64,000 nt of DNA from Corynebacterium endometrii (GTDB lineage: Bacteria > Actinomycetota > Actinomycetes > Mycobacteriales > Mycobacteriaceae). Made by a program: the position numbers and the translations under genes. Below are positions 9,135 to 15,887 of the stretch, in pieces (within the stretch, counting starts at the first letter, position 1; each line of letters begins with the position of its first letter). The DNA is taken from NCBI RefSeq assembly GCF_004795735.1, contig NZ_CP039247.1, forward strand, positions 124,001 to 188,000, read 5' to 3'. The notes under the pieces were generated by a model that did no database searches, had not been told where the DNA came from, and saw only the letters and a program-made list of their open reading frames with translations.

Positions 9135-9141
9135 GGCCGGC

Positions 9142-9861
9142 ATGATTCCTGCAGATAAAAAGGTAGCGGTGGTCACCGGGGCGTCCTCAGGCATTGGCGC
9201 GGCAACGGCGCGTGCCCTTGCGGCCGAGGGCTTCCACGTGGTCCTCGGCGCCCGCCGCTTCGACCGCCTGGAGGCGCTGGCCCAGGAAATCGGCGGCACC
9301 GCCGTCAAGCTGGACGTCACCCTGCAGTCCTCCGTGGACGCGCTGGCTGAGCAGCTTCCGCGCGTGGACGTGCTGGTTAACAACGCCGGCGGCGCCAAGG
9401 GCCTGGAGAACCTGGTGGACACGGACATCGAGGACTGGCAGTGGATGTATGAGACCAACGTGCTGGGCACCGTCCGCATGATTCAGGCGCTCATGCCCAA
9501 GCTGGAGGCGGCTCCGGAATCTTCCGGCCTGATTATCAACGTTGGATCCACCGCGGGGTGGATTGAGTACGCGGGTGGCTCCGGCTACAACGCCGCGAAG
9601 TTCGGCGTGCGCGCGCTCTCCCGCGTGCTGCGCATCGAGAACCAAAACGTTCGCGTCTCCGAGGTGTGCCCGGGCCGCGTCGCCACCGAGGAATTCTCAC
9701 TCGTGCGCTTCGGCGGCGATAAGGAGCGGGCCGCCGCGGTGTACGACGGGGAATTAAACCTCACCGCCGAAGACATCGCGGAGACCATCCGCTGGATCGC
9801 CTCCCTGCCGGCGCACATGAACATCGACCAGGTCACTATTCGCCCGCGCACGCAGTATTAA
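9142..9861 (+). CDS. Short-chain dehydrogenase/reductase (YdfG-like)
   Basis: A 239-residue classical SDR. The NAD(P)-binding motif is TGASSGIG (12-19), with ARR after the second strand favouring NADPH; NNAG at 80-83; catalytic S136, Y149 and K153. The sequence around NKTL-like MYETNVLGTV and the C-terminal MNIDQVTIRPR resembles 3-hydroxyacid/serine dehydrogenases of the YdfG group, so a 3-hydroxy acid is a reasonable but unproven substrate. The long in-frame N-terminal extension upstream is an antisense artefact of the neighbouring gene; ATG 9142 has the -10 box 7 nt away. Confidence 0.88.
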   Translation: MIPADKKVAVVTGASSGIGAATARALAAEGFHVVLGARRFDRLEALAQEIGGTAVKLDVTLQSSVDALAEQLPRVDVLVNNAGGAKGLENLVDTDIEDWQWMYETNVLGTVRMIQALMPKLEAAPESSGLIINVGSTAGWIEYAGGSGYNAAKFGVRALSRVLRIENQNVRVSEVCPGRVATEEFSLVRFGGDKERAAAVYDGELNLTAEDIAETIRWIASLPAHMNIDQVTIRPRTQY

Positions 9862-9888
9862 AACGCAGCAGTGGGCCCCTGCGCAACG

Positions 9889-9914
9889 AAGCCGCCTTTC
9901 CCAGGGCGGCTTTT
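9889..9914 (+). terminator. Rho-independent terminator after SDR
   Basis: An 8-bp stem (AAGCCGCC / GGCGGCTT) with an 8-nt loop, followed by TTTT. Confidence 0.75.
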
Positions 9915-9964
9915 CCCAGTCCCGGGACTTTCGTTTTACCCCGCTTGAGATTTAAGTTAGGCCC

Positions 9965-10666
9965 ATGACTTTTGCCGCGCTGACCGCTTTCATCGGGGTC
10001 TGGGCCACCATGATTGTGGCGCCGGGGCCCGACGTGGTGCAGATCATCCGCACCGCGCCCCGCGGCGTACGTCAAGGCGTGGCGTGCGCTGTGGGAATCG
10101 TGGCGGGCATCGCGGTCTGGGTGACCGCGTCCTTGGCGGGAGTTTCCGCGCTCATTGCGGCCCGCCCGTCGATGCTGGCGGTGCTGCAGGTAGGCGGCGG
10201 CGCGTTCCTCGTCTGGATGGGTATCGCCTCCGTCAGGGGCGGCCTAGCCGAGCGCGGGGCCACCCGGCCGGGGCCGTCCCACACGTCCGGGCAATTGTCT
10301 GATCTGCCGCAGGAAACCGTCGCCGCGGTGGGCGCCGGCGACGTGGTTGGTTTGACCACGCCCAGGGCCTTCCGGCTGGGGCTTGCCACTAATTTGTCCA
10401 ACCCCAAGGCTTTGGTATTTTTCGGCGCGGTCTTTGCCCAATTCATCACGCCGGGCATGTCCCCGGGCTGGACGTTTACCATCGCGGCCATCATGTTGGG
10501 CATGGCCTTGGGCTGGTTCGTGGGTTTTGCGCTTCTGGTCCGCGCCGGGGCCCGGTTTGTGGCCAAGCAGTCCGCGAACATTGACATACTCGCCGGCGTC
10601 ATCTTCGGCGTCCTTGGCGCCGTGATGGTGGTGGAGGGCCTGTGGCAATTGCCCTTGTTCATGTGA
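9965..10666 (+). CDS. LysE/RhtB family amino-acid exporter
   Basis: A 233-residue six-helix exporter. The N-terminal APGPDVVQIIRTAPRGVRQG is the LysE/RhtB signature (PGP followed by a Gly-rich basic loop), and NPKALVFFGAVFAQF is the conserved second-half motif. A roughly 40-residue hydrophilic segment (about 87-128) between helices 3 and 4 is longer than usual. The exported substrate is probably an amino acid or derivative but cannot be specified. TAAGTT (9953-9958) sits 6 nt before ATG, suggesting leaderless expression. Confidence 0.87.
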   Translation: MTFAALTAFIGVWATMIVAPGPDVVQIIRTAPRGVRQGVACAVGIVAGIAVWVTASLAGVSALIAARPSMLAVLQVGGGAFLVWMGIASVRGGLAERGATRPGPSHTSGQLSDLPQETVAAVGAGDVVGLTTPRAFRLGLATNLSNPKALVFFGAVFAQFITPGMSPGWTFTIAAIMLGMALGWFVGFALLVRAGARFVAKQSANIDILAGVIFGVLGAVMVVEGLWQLPLFM

Positions 10667-10707
10667 TTTAGGCAGCGCAAGCGGATAGATCGCGTAGCCT
10701 TAAGTTT

Positions 10708-11037
10708 ATGATTTTCACTACCACGAACACGGTCGAGGGCCGTGAGATTTCCGAGTACATCCGCATTATCGGCGGCGAGACCGTGATCGGCATCAATTTC
10801 TTGAAGGACATCGGCGCGGCGTTTCGCAATCTCTCCGGCGGCCGCAGCGCCGGCTATGAGGAAGAGACCGTCCGCGCGCGTGAGGCCGCGCTCAATGAGC
10901 TGTGGCAGCGCGGCCAGGAGCTGGGCGCCGATGCCGTAGTGGGCATCGCCGTTGACTACTCCACCATGGGGGCATCGAATGACATGCTGATGGTCTCCTG
11001 CACGGGTACAGCCGTGCGCCTGAAGCCGCTAAGCTAG
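10708..11037 (+). CDS. YbjQ/UPF0145 family protein
   Basis: A 109-residue member of the YbjQ family, small proteins that form a pentameric beta-barrel of unknown function. Typical segments are TTTNTVEGREI near the N-terminus, GETVIG, a basic helix with AREAALNEL, and GADAVVGIAVDY. The start ATG 10708 is 7 nt downstream of TAGCCT (10695-10700). It is the first of a compact series of five genes running to 13171. Confidence 0.85.
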   Translation: MIFTTTNTVEGREISEYIRIIGGETVIGINFLKDIGAAFRNLSGGRSAGYEEETVRAREAALNELWQRGQELGADAVVGIAVDYSTMGASNDMLMVSCTGTAVRLKPLS

Positions 11038-11042
11038 CTGGC

Positions 11043-11330
11043 ATGCATGAAATTGAAGTGGGTATCACTGGCGAGTCCATCAAGCTTGGCCAGTTCATCA
11101 AGCTGGCCAGCCTCGTAGGCACGGGCGGTGAGGCGAAGGAGCTCATCGCGTCCGGCGCCGTGACCGTCAACGGCGAGGTCTCCACGCAGCGCGGGCACCA
11201 CCTGCATGAAGGTGACGTGGTATGCATCGAGGGGCAGTGCGCCCGCGTGGTGGCCGACGATGATGATGACTACTTTGATGAGGCCACCGCCGATGATGAC
11301 TTTGATCCAGAAAAGTGGAGGAACATGTAA
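11043..11330 (+). CDS. S4-domain RNA-binding protein
   Basis: A 95-residue protein consisting of one S4 domain (about residues 12-70, IKLGQFIKLASLVGTGGEAKELIASGAV with VNGEV) and a very acidic C-terminal tail rich in Asp. It resembles YbcJ/YaaA-type single-S4 proteins that bind structured RNA. It starts 5 nt after the YbjQ gene; TAAGCT (11030-11035), overlapping the YbjQ stop, is 7 nt before ATG, so an internal leaderless promoter is possible. The stop overlaps the next start (TAATG). Confidence 0.88.
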   Translation: MHEIEVGITGESIKLGQFIKLASLVGTGGEAKELIASGAVTVNGEVSTQRGHHLHEGDVVCIEGQCARVVADDDDDYFDEATADDDFDPEKWRNM

Positions 11331-12148
11331 TGCCGGCGTTCGAAGCTGAAGTAGGCATGCCCTACTGGATTGACCTGACCACTTCCGAGCCGCGCAAGTC
11401 CGCCTATTTCTATGAGAAGGTGCTGGGCTGGGAGGTAAACCCGGCCTCGGAGGGTTCGGAATACCAGATTGGCCGCCTGCAGGGCCTGCTCATCGCCGGA
11501 TTTATCCCGCAGCCTGAGGATGCGCCGTTCCCGGACACGTGGGTCACGTATTTCAACACGGCCGACGTGGCCGCGGATTGCGAGCGGGCCAAGAACCTGG
11601 GCGGCCGCGTGCTGGTGGAGCCGCAGGAAGTGCACCTGGGCACGTTGGCGCTGCTCGCGGATACGGCGGGCGGGATGTTCGGCCTTATCGAGCCCTCGGG
11701 CGCGGAGCACTTCGTCGCCGGCGGTGAGCCGGGCTGCCCCGTGTGGCACGAGCTGACGGCCACCACGAGGTTTACCCAGGCTTTGGATTTCTACGGCGAG
11801 CTGTTCAACTGGGAGATCCGTGGGCTCCAAGGCGCCGACTCTGCCGACTCCCCCCTCACCTACGCCACCGCCGAAGCCGAAGGCGCACCGTTCGCCGGTT
11901 TCTGGAATGCCGAGGGCAATTTCCCGCCGCAGGTGCCAAGCTTCTGGCAGACCTACCTGGGCGTGCGCGACGTTGCCGCGGCCGCTAAGGCCGCCGAGGC
12001 CGCCGGGGGCGAGGTCATCCGCGCGCCGTGGGATTCCCCGTTCGGCCGCCTCTGCTTGATTGCCGATTCCACCGGCGCTACCGTGACCCTGGCCGAGGTG
12101 GAGGACGCGCCCGAGTTCGAGCCTTCCGAGAGTGACTCCGTCCTTTAG
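11330..12148 (+). CDS. Two-domain VOC (glyoxalase/bleomycin-resistance fold) protein
   Basis: A 272-residue protein made of two consecutive vicinal-oxygen-chelate domains (about 8-120 and 130-265), each beginning with an AYFYEKVLGWEV / DFYGELFNWEI type helix. This tandem arrangement is common in actinobacterial stress and antibiotic-detoxification proteins, but the substrate is unknown. ATG 11330 shares its A with the upstream TAA stop (TAATG) and has GAGGA upstream, so translation is probably coupled to the S4 gene. Confidence 0.85.
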   Translation: MPAFEAEVGMPYWIDLTTSEPRKSAYFYEKVLGWEVNPASEGSEYQIGRLQGLLIAGFIPQPEDAPFPDTWVTYFNTADVAADCERAKNLGGRVLVEPQEVHLGTLALLADTAGGMFGLIEPSGAEHFVAGGEPGCPVWHELTATTRFTQALDFYGELFNWEIRGLQGADSADSPLTYATAEAEGAPFAGFWNAEGNFPPQVPSFWQTYLGVRDVAAAAKAAEAAGGEVIRAPWDSPFGRLCLIADSTGATVTLAEVEDAPEFEPSESDSVL

Positions 12149-12458
12149 CGGCCACGCGGGCGCAGCCCCCGCGGTGGAAGAGCTTGTCGCGCTGATTCCG
12201 GCGGGGAACGTGACCACGTACGGCGAGGTTGCCACGGTAGTGGGCACCGGCGCGCGCTACGTGGGCACGGTCATGCGGCAATCCTCCGGCCTGCCCTGGT
12301 GGCGGGTGGTGCGCGCGAATGGCGCGAGCCACGACGCTGACCGCGCGCGGGCCCATTGGCAGGCGGAGGGCATCGCCTTTCGGGGTGGGCGCGCGGACCT
12401 CAAGCGCTGCGGTCTAGACCGTGAGGATCTGCGCCACCTGTTAGCGGGGCAAGCATGA
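12132..12458 (+). CDS. atl: Alkyltransferase-like protein (ATL), no catalytic Cys
   Basis: A 108-residue protein with the DNA-binding domain of O6-alkylguanine-DNA alkyltransferase (VTTYGEVA, then the RYVGTVMR recognition helix). The catalytic PCHR motif is replaced by PWWR (55-58), so Trp56 occupies the Cys position. ATL proteins of this kind bind O6-alkylguanine, flip it out and recruit nucleotide-excision repair instead of removing the alkyl group. The start GTG 12132 lies inside the upstream gene (17-nt overlap) and the stop overlaps the next gene by ATGA. Confidence 0.9.
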   Translation: MTPSFSGHAGAAPAVEELVALIPAGNVTTYGEVATVVGTGARYVGTVMRQSSGLPWWRVVRANGASHDADRARAHWQAEGIAFRGGRADLKRCGLDREDLRHLLAGQA

Positions 12459-13171
12459 GGCGGGCCGTGCCGGCGGCCGTTGTGGCGGTGGGCCTGTTGG
12501 GCGCCTGCGCGTCCGAGTCTGCCGAGGTCACCGGCGCCGCCGCCGGGCGGGGTGAGGTAATTCACCTACCGGCGACTGACGGGCCGCACGACGTAATCGT
12601 GGCCTTCCACGGCTACGGCGGCGCGGCGGGTCAGCTGGAGCCGTTGGGGCTGGAGGACTCCGGCGCGATCGTGCTCCACGCGCAGGGCGAGGAAGGCGCC
12701 TGGGCGGGTGCTCCCTACGCCGTGACCAGCATGGAGGAGGACGTGGCCTACGCCCGGGCCCTCGTGGATGCGGTGAAGAAAAACCATGAGGTGCGGGATG
12801 TCTACGGCGTGGGCTATTCCAATGGCGGGGGCTTTGTCCACGCCCTAGACTGCGCGGTTCCGGGAATGTTTACCGCCACCGTTACCATCGCGCCGGCATA
12901 CTATGCGGGGGCGCTGGAACCGTGCGAGGGTAACGCGGTGCATGCGCCCCGGCTTAATTTTCACGGCGACGCCGATGAGGTCATCGCGGTGGAAGGCGGC
13001 CAGCGCCACGGGGAGGAATATGAAAGCTCCCGCGAAATCACGGCTGAAATAGCCGAACAGGGGGTGCCGGCCACCACGCGCATCTTTAGCGGCGGCCATG
13101 ACTGGTCCGGAGCCAAAGACGAATTGGCGGGGGAGATCCTGGAGTTCTTTGACTTGGAGGGGGACTCGTAA
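12455..13171 (+). CDS. Lipoprotein esterase/depolymerase of the alpha/beta-hydrolase fold
   Basis: A 238-residue exported lipoprotein: a hydrophobic leader ends in the lipobox LGAC with lipidated Cys18. The catalytic serine is Ser122 in GYSNGG, the acid is probably Asp172 or Asp174 in HGDAD, and the base is His215 in GGHDW. The oxyanion segment is FHGYGG. The layout is that of poly(3-hydroxybutyrate) depolymerase/feruloyl-esterase-like enzymes (PHB depolymerase family), acting at the outer face of the membrane. It is coupled to the ATL gene by an ATGA overlap. Confidence 0.82.
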   Translation: MRRAVPAAVVAVGLLGACASESAEVTGAAAGRGEVIHLPATDGPHDVIVAFHGYGGAAGQLEPLGLEDSGAIVLHAQGEEGAWAGAPYAVTSMEEDVAYARALVDAVKKNHEVRDVYGVGYSNGGGFVHALDCAVPGMFTATVTIAPAYYAGALEPCEGNAVHAPRLNFHGDADEVIAVEGGQRHGEEYESSREITAEIAEQGVPATTRIFSGGHDWSGAKDELAGEILEFFDLEGDS

Positions 13172-13197
13172 TAAATCGTGTATCCGAGGCGACTGTC

Positions 13198-13212
13198 TTG
13201 TAAGCGTTACAA
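13198..13212. promoter_or_regulatory. Inverted repeat TTGTAA-GCG-TTACAA
   Basis: A perfect 6-bp inverted repeat around GCG, 154 bp before the permease start. It looks like a dimeric-repressor or LacI-type half-site arrangement, but the centre is one base short of a classical LacI/cre operator. The binding protein is unknown. Confidence 0.4.
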
Positions 13213-13310
13213 CTTCGAGAGTTCGAAACGAGCTCGGCAAGAGATGTCCTGAGAGGTGGACGGAGCCTAAGAGGAGAGGTAATTTTCAATTTTCAGGACA
13301 AATGTGACAT

Positions 13311-13322
13311 GTAGCATGCTAC
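13311..13322. promoter_or_regulatory. Palindrome GTAGCATGCTAC, candidate operator of the FadR-type regulator
   Basis: A perfect 12-bp palindrome 43 bp before the permease start. It matches GTARCATGYTAC, as does the core of the longer palindrome in the regulator/dehydrogenase intergenic region (GTAACATGTTAC, 15787-15798). Sharing a palindrome between both promoters of a four-gene island is strong circumstantial evidence for one local regulator. Confidence 0.6.
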
Positions 13323-13365
13323 TGTGAGCGGAATCACCAATACCTTTTGCTAGGAGGGAGCTCGC

Positions 13366-14718
13366 ATGGGCATTGCTGCACTCGTTGTGTTTATCGCGGT
13401 GACAGTTGTGTTTAATACGTTGCTTAAGCGCGATATCTCGGAATCTCTCGTGGTGGCTTTGCTGGCTACCTCGCTGCTCGGCGGTACGAATGCGCCTGCA
13501 CTGTTAGGCAGTGCAGTCTTTAGTGCGATGCAATCTGAAGTTACCTTTGCCGGTATGGCCTTCGTGTTCATGGGCATCATCGTGCAGTCCACCGGTCTCA
13601 TTGACCGCCTAATCGGAATTTTGAATTCTATCTTCGGCCGTGTCGCTGGAGGCGCAGCATACGTATCTACCCTGTCTTCGGCGATGATGGGGCTTATTGC
13701 GGGATCTACCGCGGGTAACTCCGCAACTGTGGGTTCCGTAACTATTCCGTGGATGAAAAAGTCTGGTTGGAGTTCGAACCGAGCTGCAACACTCGTAGCT
13801 GGTAATTCCGGTCTTGGTGTGGCTTTACCGCCAAACTCCACAATGTTCATTATCCTGGCGCTCCCTGCTGCAGCAGGTGCCTCAGCGTCATCGGTGTATG
13901 TGGCGCTGGCATGTGGTGGTGCCTATGCGGTTCTCTATCGCTTATTGGTGGTGTTCTGGTGGGCGAAGAAGGACAAGATTAGGGCAACCCCGGCGGACGA
14001 CATGAAGCCGCTGTCTCAAGCTTGGGCCGAAGGGTGGCGTTCACCTTCTATTTTCCTGGGCATTATTATTCCCGTTCTTTTAACTATTGGGCCAGTGGCT
14101 GGGTTCCTAGGCAAGGAAACCATGATCGGCGAGGATGCTGTGGGTGCCATTTCAATTATCGTGTGGGTGCCGATTCTGATCACTATTATCGCCCTGATTG
14201 AGGGTGCTAAGCGCATTACCCAGAACAACGCTCATTTTGTAGCGCAGCTAAAGCGTGACTCTCATCAATTTGCCACTGTGGGAATTTCCCTGTTTGCGGC
14301 TCTCGCAGCGGCGAACATTATGGAAGAGCTGGGTGTCGGCGCACAGTTGTCTGGCTTGCTCGACTCAATGAATCTTCCCAAGTGGCTTATGCTCCTGGCC
14401 GTAGGTGTGCTGGCAGTACTTGTAGCTACACCACTGTCTTCCACCGCGACTGCCGCAGCTATCGGTGCCCCAGCTGTTGCGGCACTGACGGCAGTAGGTA
14501 TCGATCCAACTATCGCCATTGTGGTCATTCTGCTGTGCACTTCTACCGAGGGCGCTTCACCTCCTGTGGGGGCGCCGATCTACCTATCTGCCGCGATGGC
14601 CGAAGCGGAACCACAAAAAATGTTTGTGCCGCTCATTCTGTTGTTCGTGCTCCCGATGATTCTATTGGCTTGGCTCATTGGTATGGGCTGGTTGCCGATT
14701 TATGCCCCGACTGCCTAA
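13366..14718 (+). CDS. TRAP-type large permease (DctM-like)
   Basis: A 450-residue protein with about 11-12 hydrophobic helices. The motif GLIAGSTAGNSATVGSVTIP, then WMKKSGW and a Gly/Pro-rich loop, together with the C-terminal repeat (SPPVGAPIYLSAAMAEAEP), matches the two scoop-loop regions of DctM subunits of TRAP transporters. These carry small acids in symport with Na+ and need a DctP binding protein, which is absent here. The neighbouring oxidoreductase suggests a 2-hydroxyacid such as D-lactate or glycolate. GGAGGGAG precedes ATG 13366. A GntP-type or other ion-transporter-superfamily carrier is the alternative call. Confidence 0.72.
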   Translation: MGIAALVVFIAVTVVFNTLLKRDISESLVVALLATSLLGGTNAPALLGSAVFSAMQSEVTFAGMAFVFMGIIVQSTGLIDRLIGILNSIFGRVAGGAAYVSTLSSAMMGLIAGSTAGNSATVGSVTIPWMKKSGWSSNRAATLVAGNSGLGVALPPNSTMFIILALPAAAGASASSVYVALACGGAYAVLYRLLVVFWWAKKDKIRATPADDMKPLSQAWAEGWRSPSIFLGIIIPVLLTIGPVAGFLGKETMIGEDAVGAISIIVWVPILITIIALIEGAKRITQNNAHFVAQLKRDSHQFATVGISLFAALAAANIMEELGVGAQLSGLLDSMNLPKWLMLLAVGVLAVLVATPLSSTATAAAIGAPAVAALTAVGIDPTIAIVVILLCTSTEGASPPVGAPIYLSAAMAEAEPQKMFVPLILLFVLPMILLAWLIGMGWLPIYAPTA

Positions 14719-14728
14719 AAGGAGAAAG

Positions 14729-14971
14729 ATGAAAGCCTTGTTTAAGCTGATTCGCATTTTGTTCTTTATCTTTATGGGTCTGTTCCTCATTGGTGGTGTG
14801 GCCATTATCGCCACGCAGACCTTCGGTATCATTTCCGCAGATGGCGACATTGTGACAGGTGTGAATGACTGGCTGTCTCCATTGACTTTTGCTCTGGCCA
14901 CGGCCTGTGCCATGTGTGCATTTGTGCTGAACTATGAGCCGGGCAATGAAAGGTCAAAGCCTGCCGATTGA
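14729..14971 (+). CDS. Small two-helix membrane protein, possible reduced DctQ
   Basis: An 80-residue protein with two hydrophobic helices (about 7-30 and 47-67), a basic N-terminus and a polar C-terminus. It starts 8 nt after the permease stop with a strong AAGGAG site (14718-14724), so the two genes are one operon. Position suggests a partner of the permease; DctQ small subunits normally have four helices in about 160 residues, so this would be half-size. It could instead be an unrelated accessory peptide. Confidence 0.6.
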   Translation: MKALFKLIRILFFIFMGLFLIGGVAIIATQTFGIISADGDIVTGVNDWLSPLTFALATACAMCAFVLNYEPGNERSKPAD

Positions 14972-15007
14972 GCGAGCAGATGCGCTGCCGGGCTTTTCTA
15001 TTCAGGT

Positions 15008-15751
15008 TTAGTCCACATGTTTGACCCACGTCGATGTGACCTTCTCGGCCAATTCGGTAGGCGTGAGCTCGGGGGTGCGTCGGGATAATGCCTGCCTGAG
15101 CAGTAGTAAGCCGGTGGCTTCAAGGTGGGCTCGCATAGCAGCGCGAGCTTGTTTTGGATCGTGATTCTCTAAGGCTTCGATGATAGGCAGATGTTCTGAA
15201 TGAACCTGTTCTAGGGAACGGTATGTGCGGACCGTGGAGTCTGACAGTAAACGCGTGTGAGTGCGAAGCTTGTTAACGACATCCCGGCCGCGGCGTGCAT
15301 GTCCGGCGGCCAAAATTGCATCGTGAAGCTCTTGATCCCATGTGAAAAATCCAGGTTCATCGTTAGCGTTCATCGCACTGGACATATTAGCGACGATGGA
15401 CCTGAGCTGCTTGAGTTCATGTTCGGTTATGTCGCGAGCAGCCCGTCCGGCTGCAGCAGGCTCGATGGCCATACGCAGCGAAAATATGTCAGCCACGTCG
15501 GAGGCTTCTGGTTCAATGATCCTAAAGCCGCGGTTGCGGACAAATTCGATCACGCCTGCTTCTTCTAACCGCAGTAGTCCATCGCGCACTGGGGATCGGG
15601 AGATGCCGAGTTCCTCCGAGAGCTGGTACACGCTGTACCAGGACTCTGTATCCATTTCACCGTTTTGTACGCGGTCCCGTACATAGTTCATCACCTGGGT
15701 TGCCAAAGTCTGAGTAGTGACCGCGGGCAGTGGGGAATGGGAATGAAGCAT
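15008..15751 (-). CDS. GntR/FadR-family transcriptional regulator
   Basis: A 247-residue regulator with an N-terminal winged helix-turn-helix (about 14-80; VYQLSEELGISRSPVRDGLLRLEEAGVI) and a C-terminal FCD ligand domain. The metal-site residues are visible in WDQELHDA, HSEH and MRAHLEATG. FCD regulators often sense lactate, glycolate, gluconate or other acids, matching the dehydrogenase next door. The start is ATG 15751; in-frame starts further upstream would run through the palindrome. It is divergent from the dehydrogenase and presumably represses or activates both island promoters. Confidence 0.88.
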   Translation of the reverse strand: MLHSHSPLPAVTTQTLATQVMNYVRDRVQNGEMDTESWYSVYQLSEELGISRSPVRDGLLRLEEAGVIEFVRNRGFRIIEPEASDVADIFSLRMAIEPAAAGRAARDITEHELKQLRSIVANMSSAMNANDEPGFFTWDQELHDAILAAGHARRGRDVVNKLRTHTRLLSDSTVRTYRSLEQVHSEHLPIIEALENHDPKQARAAMRAHLEATGLLLLRQALSRRTPELTPTELAEKVTSTWVKHVD

Positions 15752-15778
15752 AACTAATAACACTACCCAGGAATCACT

Positions 15779-15806
15779 CTCATTGAGTAACATGTTACTC
15801 AATGAG
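15779..15806. promoter_or_regulatory. 28-bp perfect palindrome, candidate operator
   Basis: A perfect 28-bp palindrome with core GTAACATGTTAC (15787-15798) and arms CTCATTGA / TCAATGAG, lying 28 bp upstream of the regulator start and 82 bp upstream of the dehydrogenase start. A TAATAT -10-like box for the dehydrogenase lies at 15825-15830. The core shares GTARCATGYTAC with 13311-13322. Confidence 0.75.
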
Positions 15807-15887
15807 TAGTGCGTATTTTGTCTGTAATATGCCTGAATTTGCCCATCGCAGAAAGACCTTTCATACAAGAAAAGAGCTAGAGCAACG

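Noticed and set aside
8623..9141. Long N-terminal extension of the SDR
   Set aside because: It runs antisense through the DUF1963-like gene; the SDR domain begins at ATG 9142 with a promoter 7 nt away.
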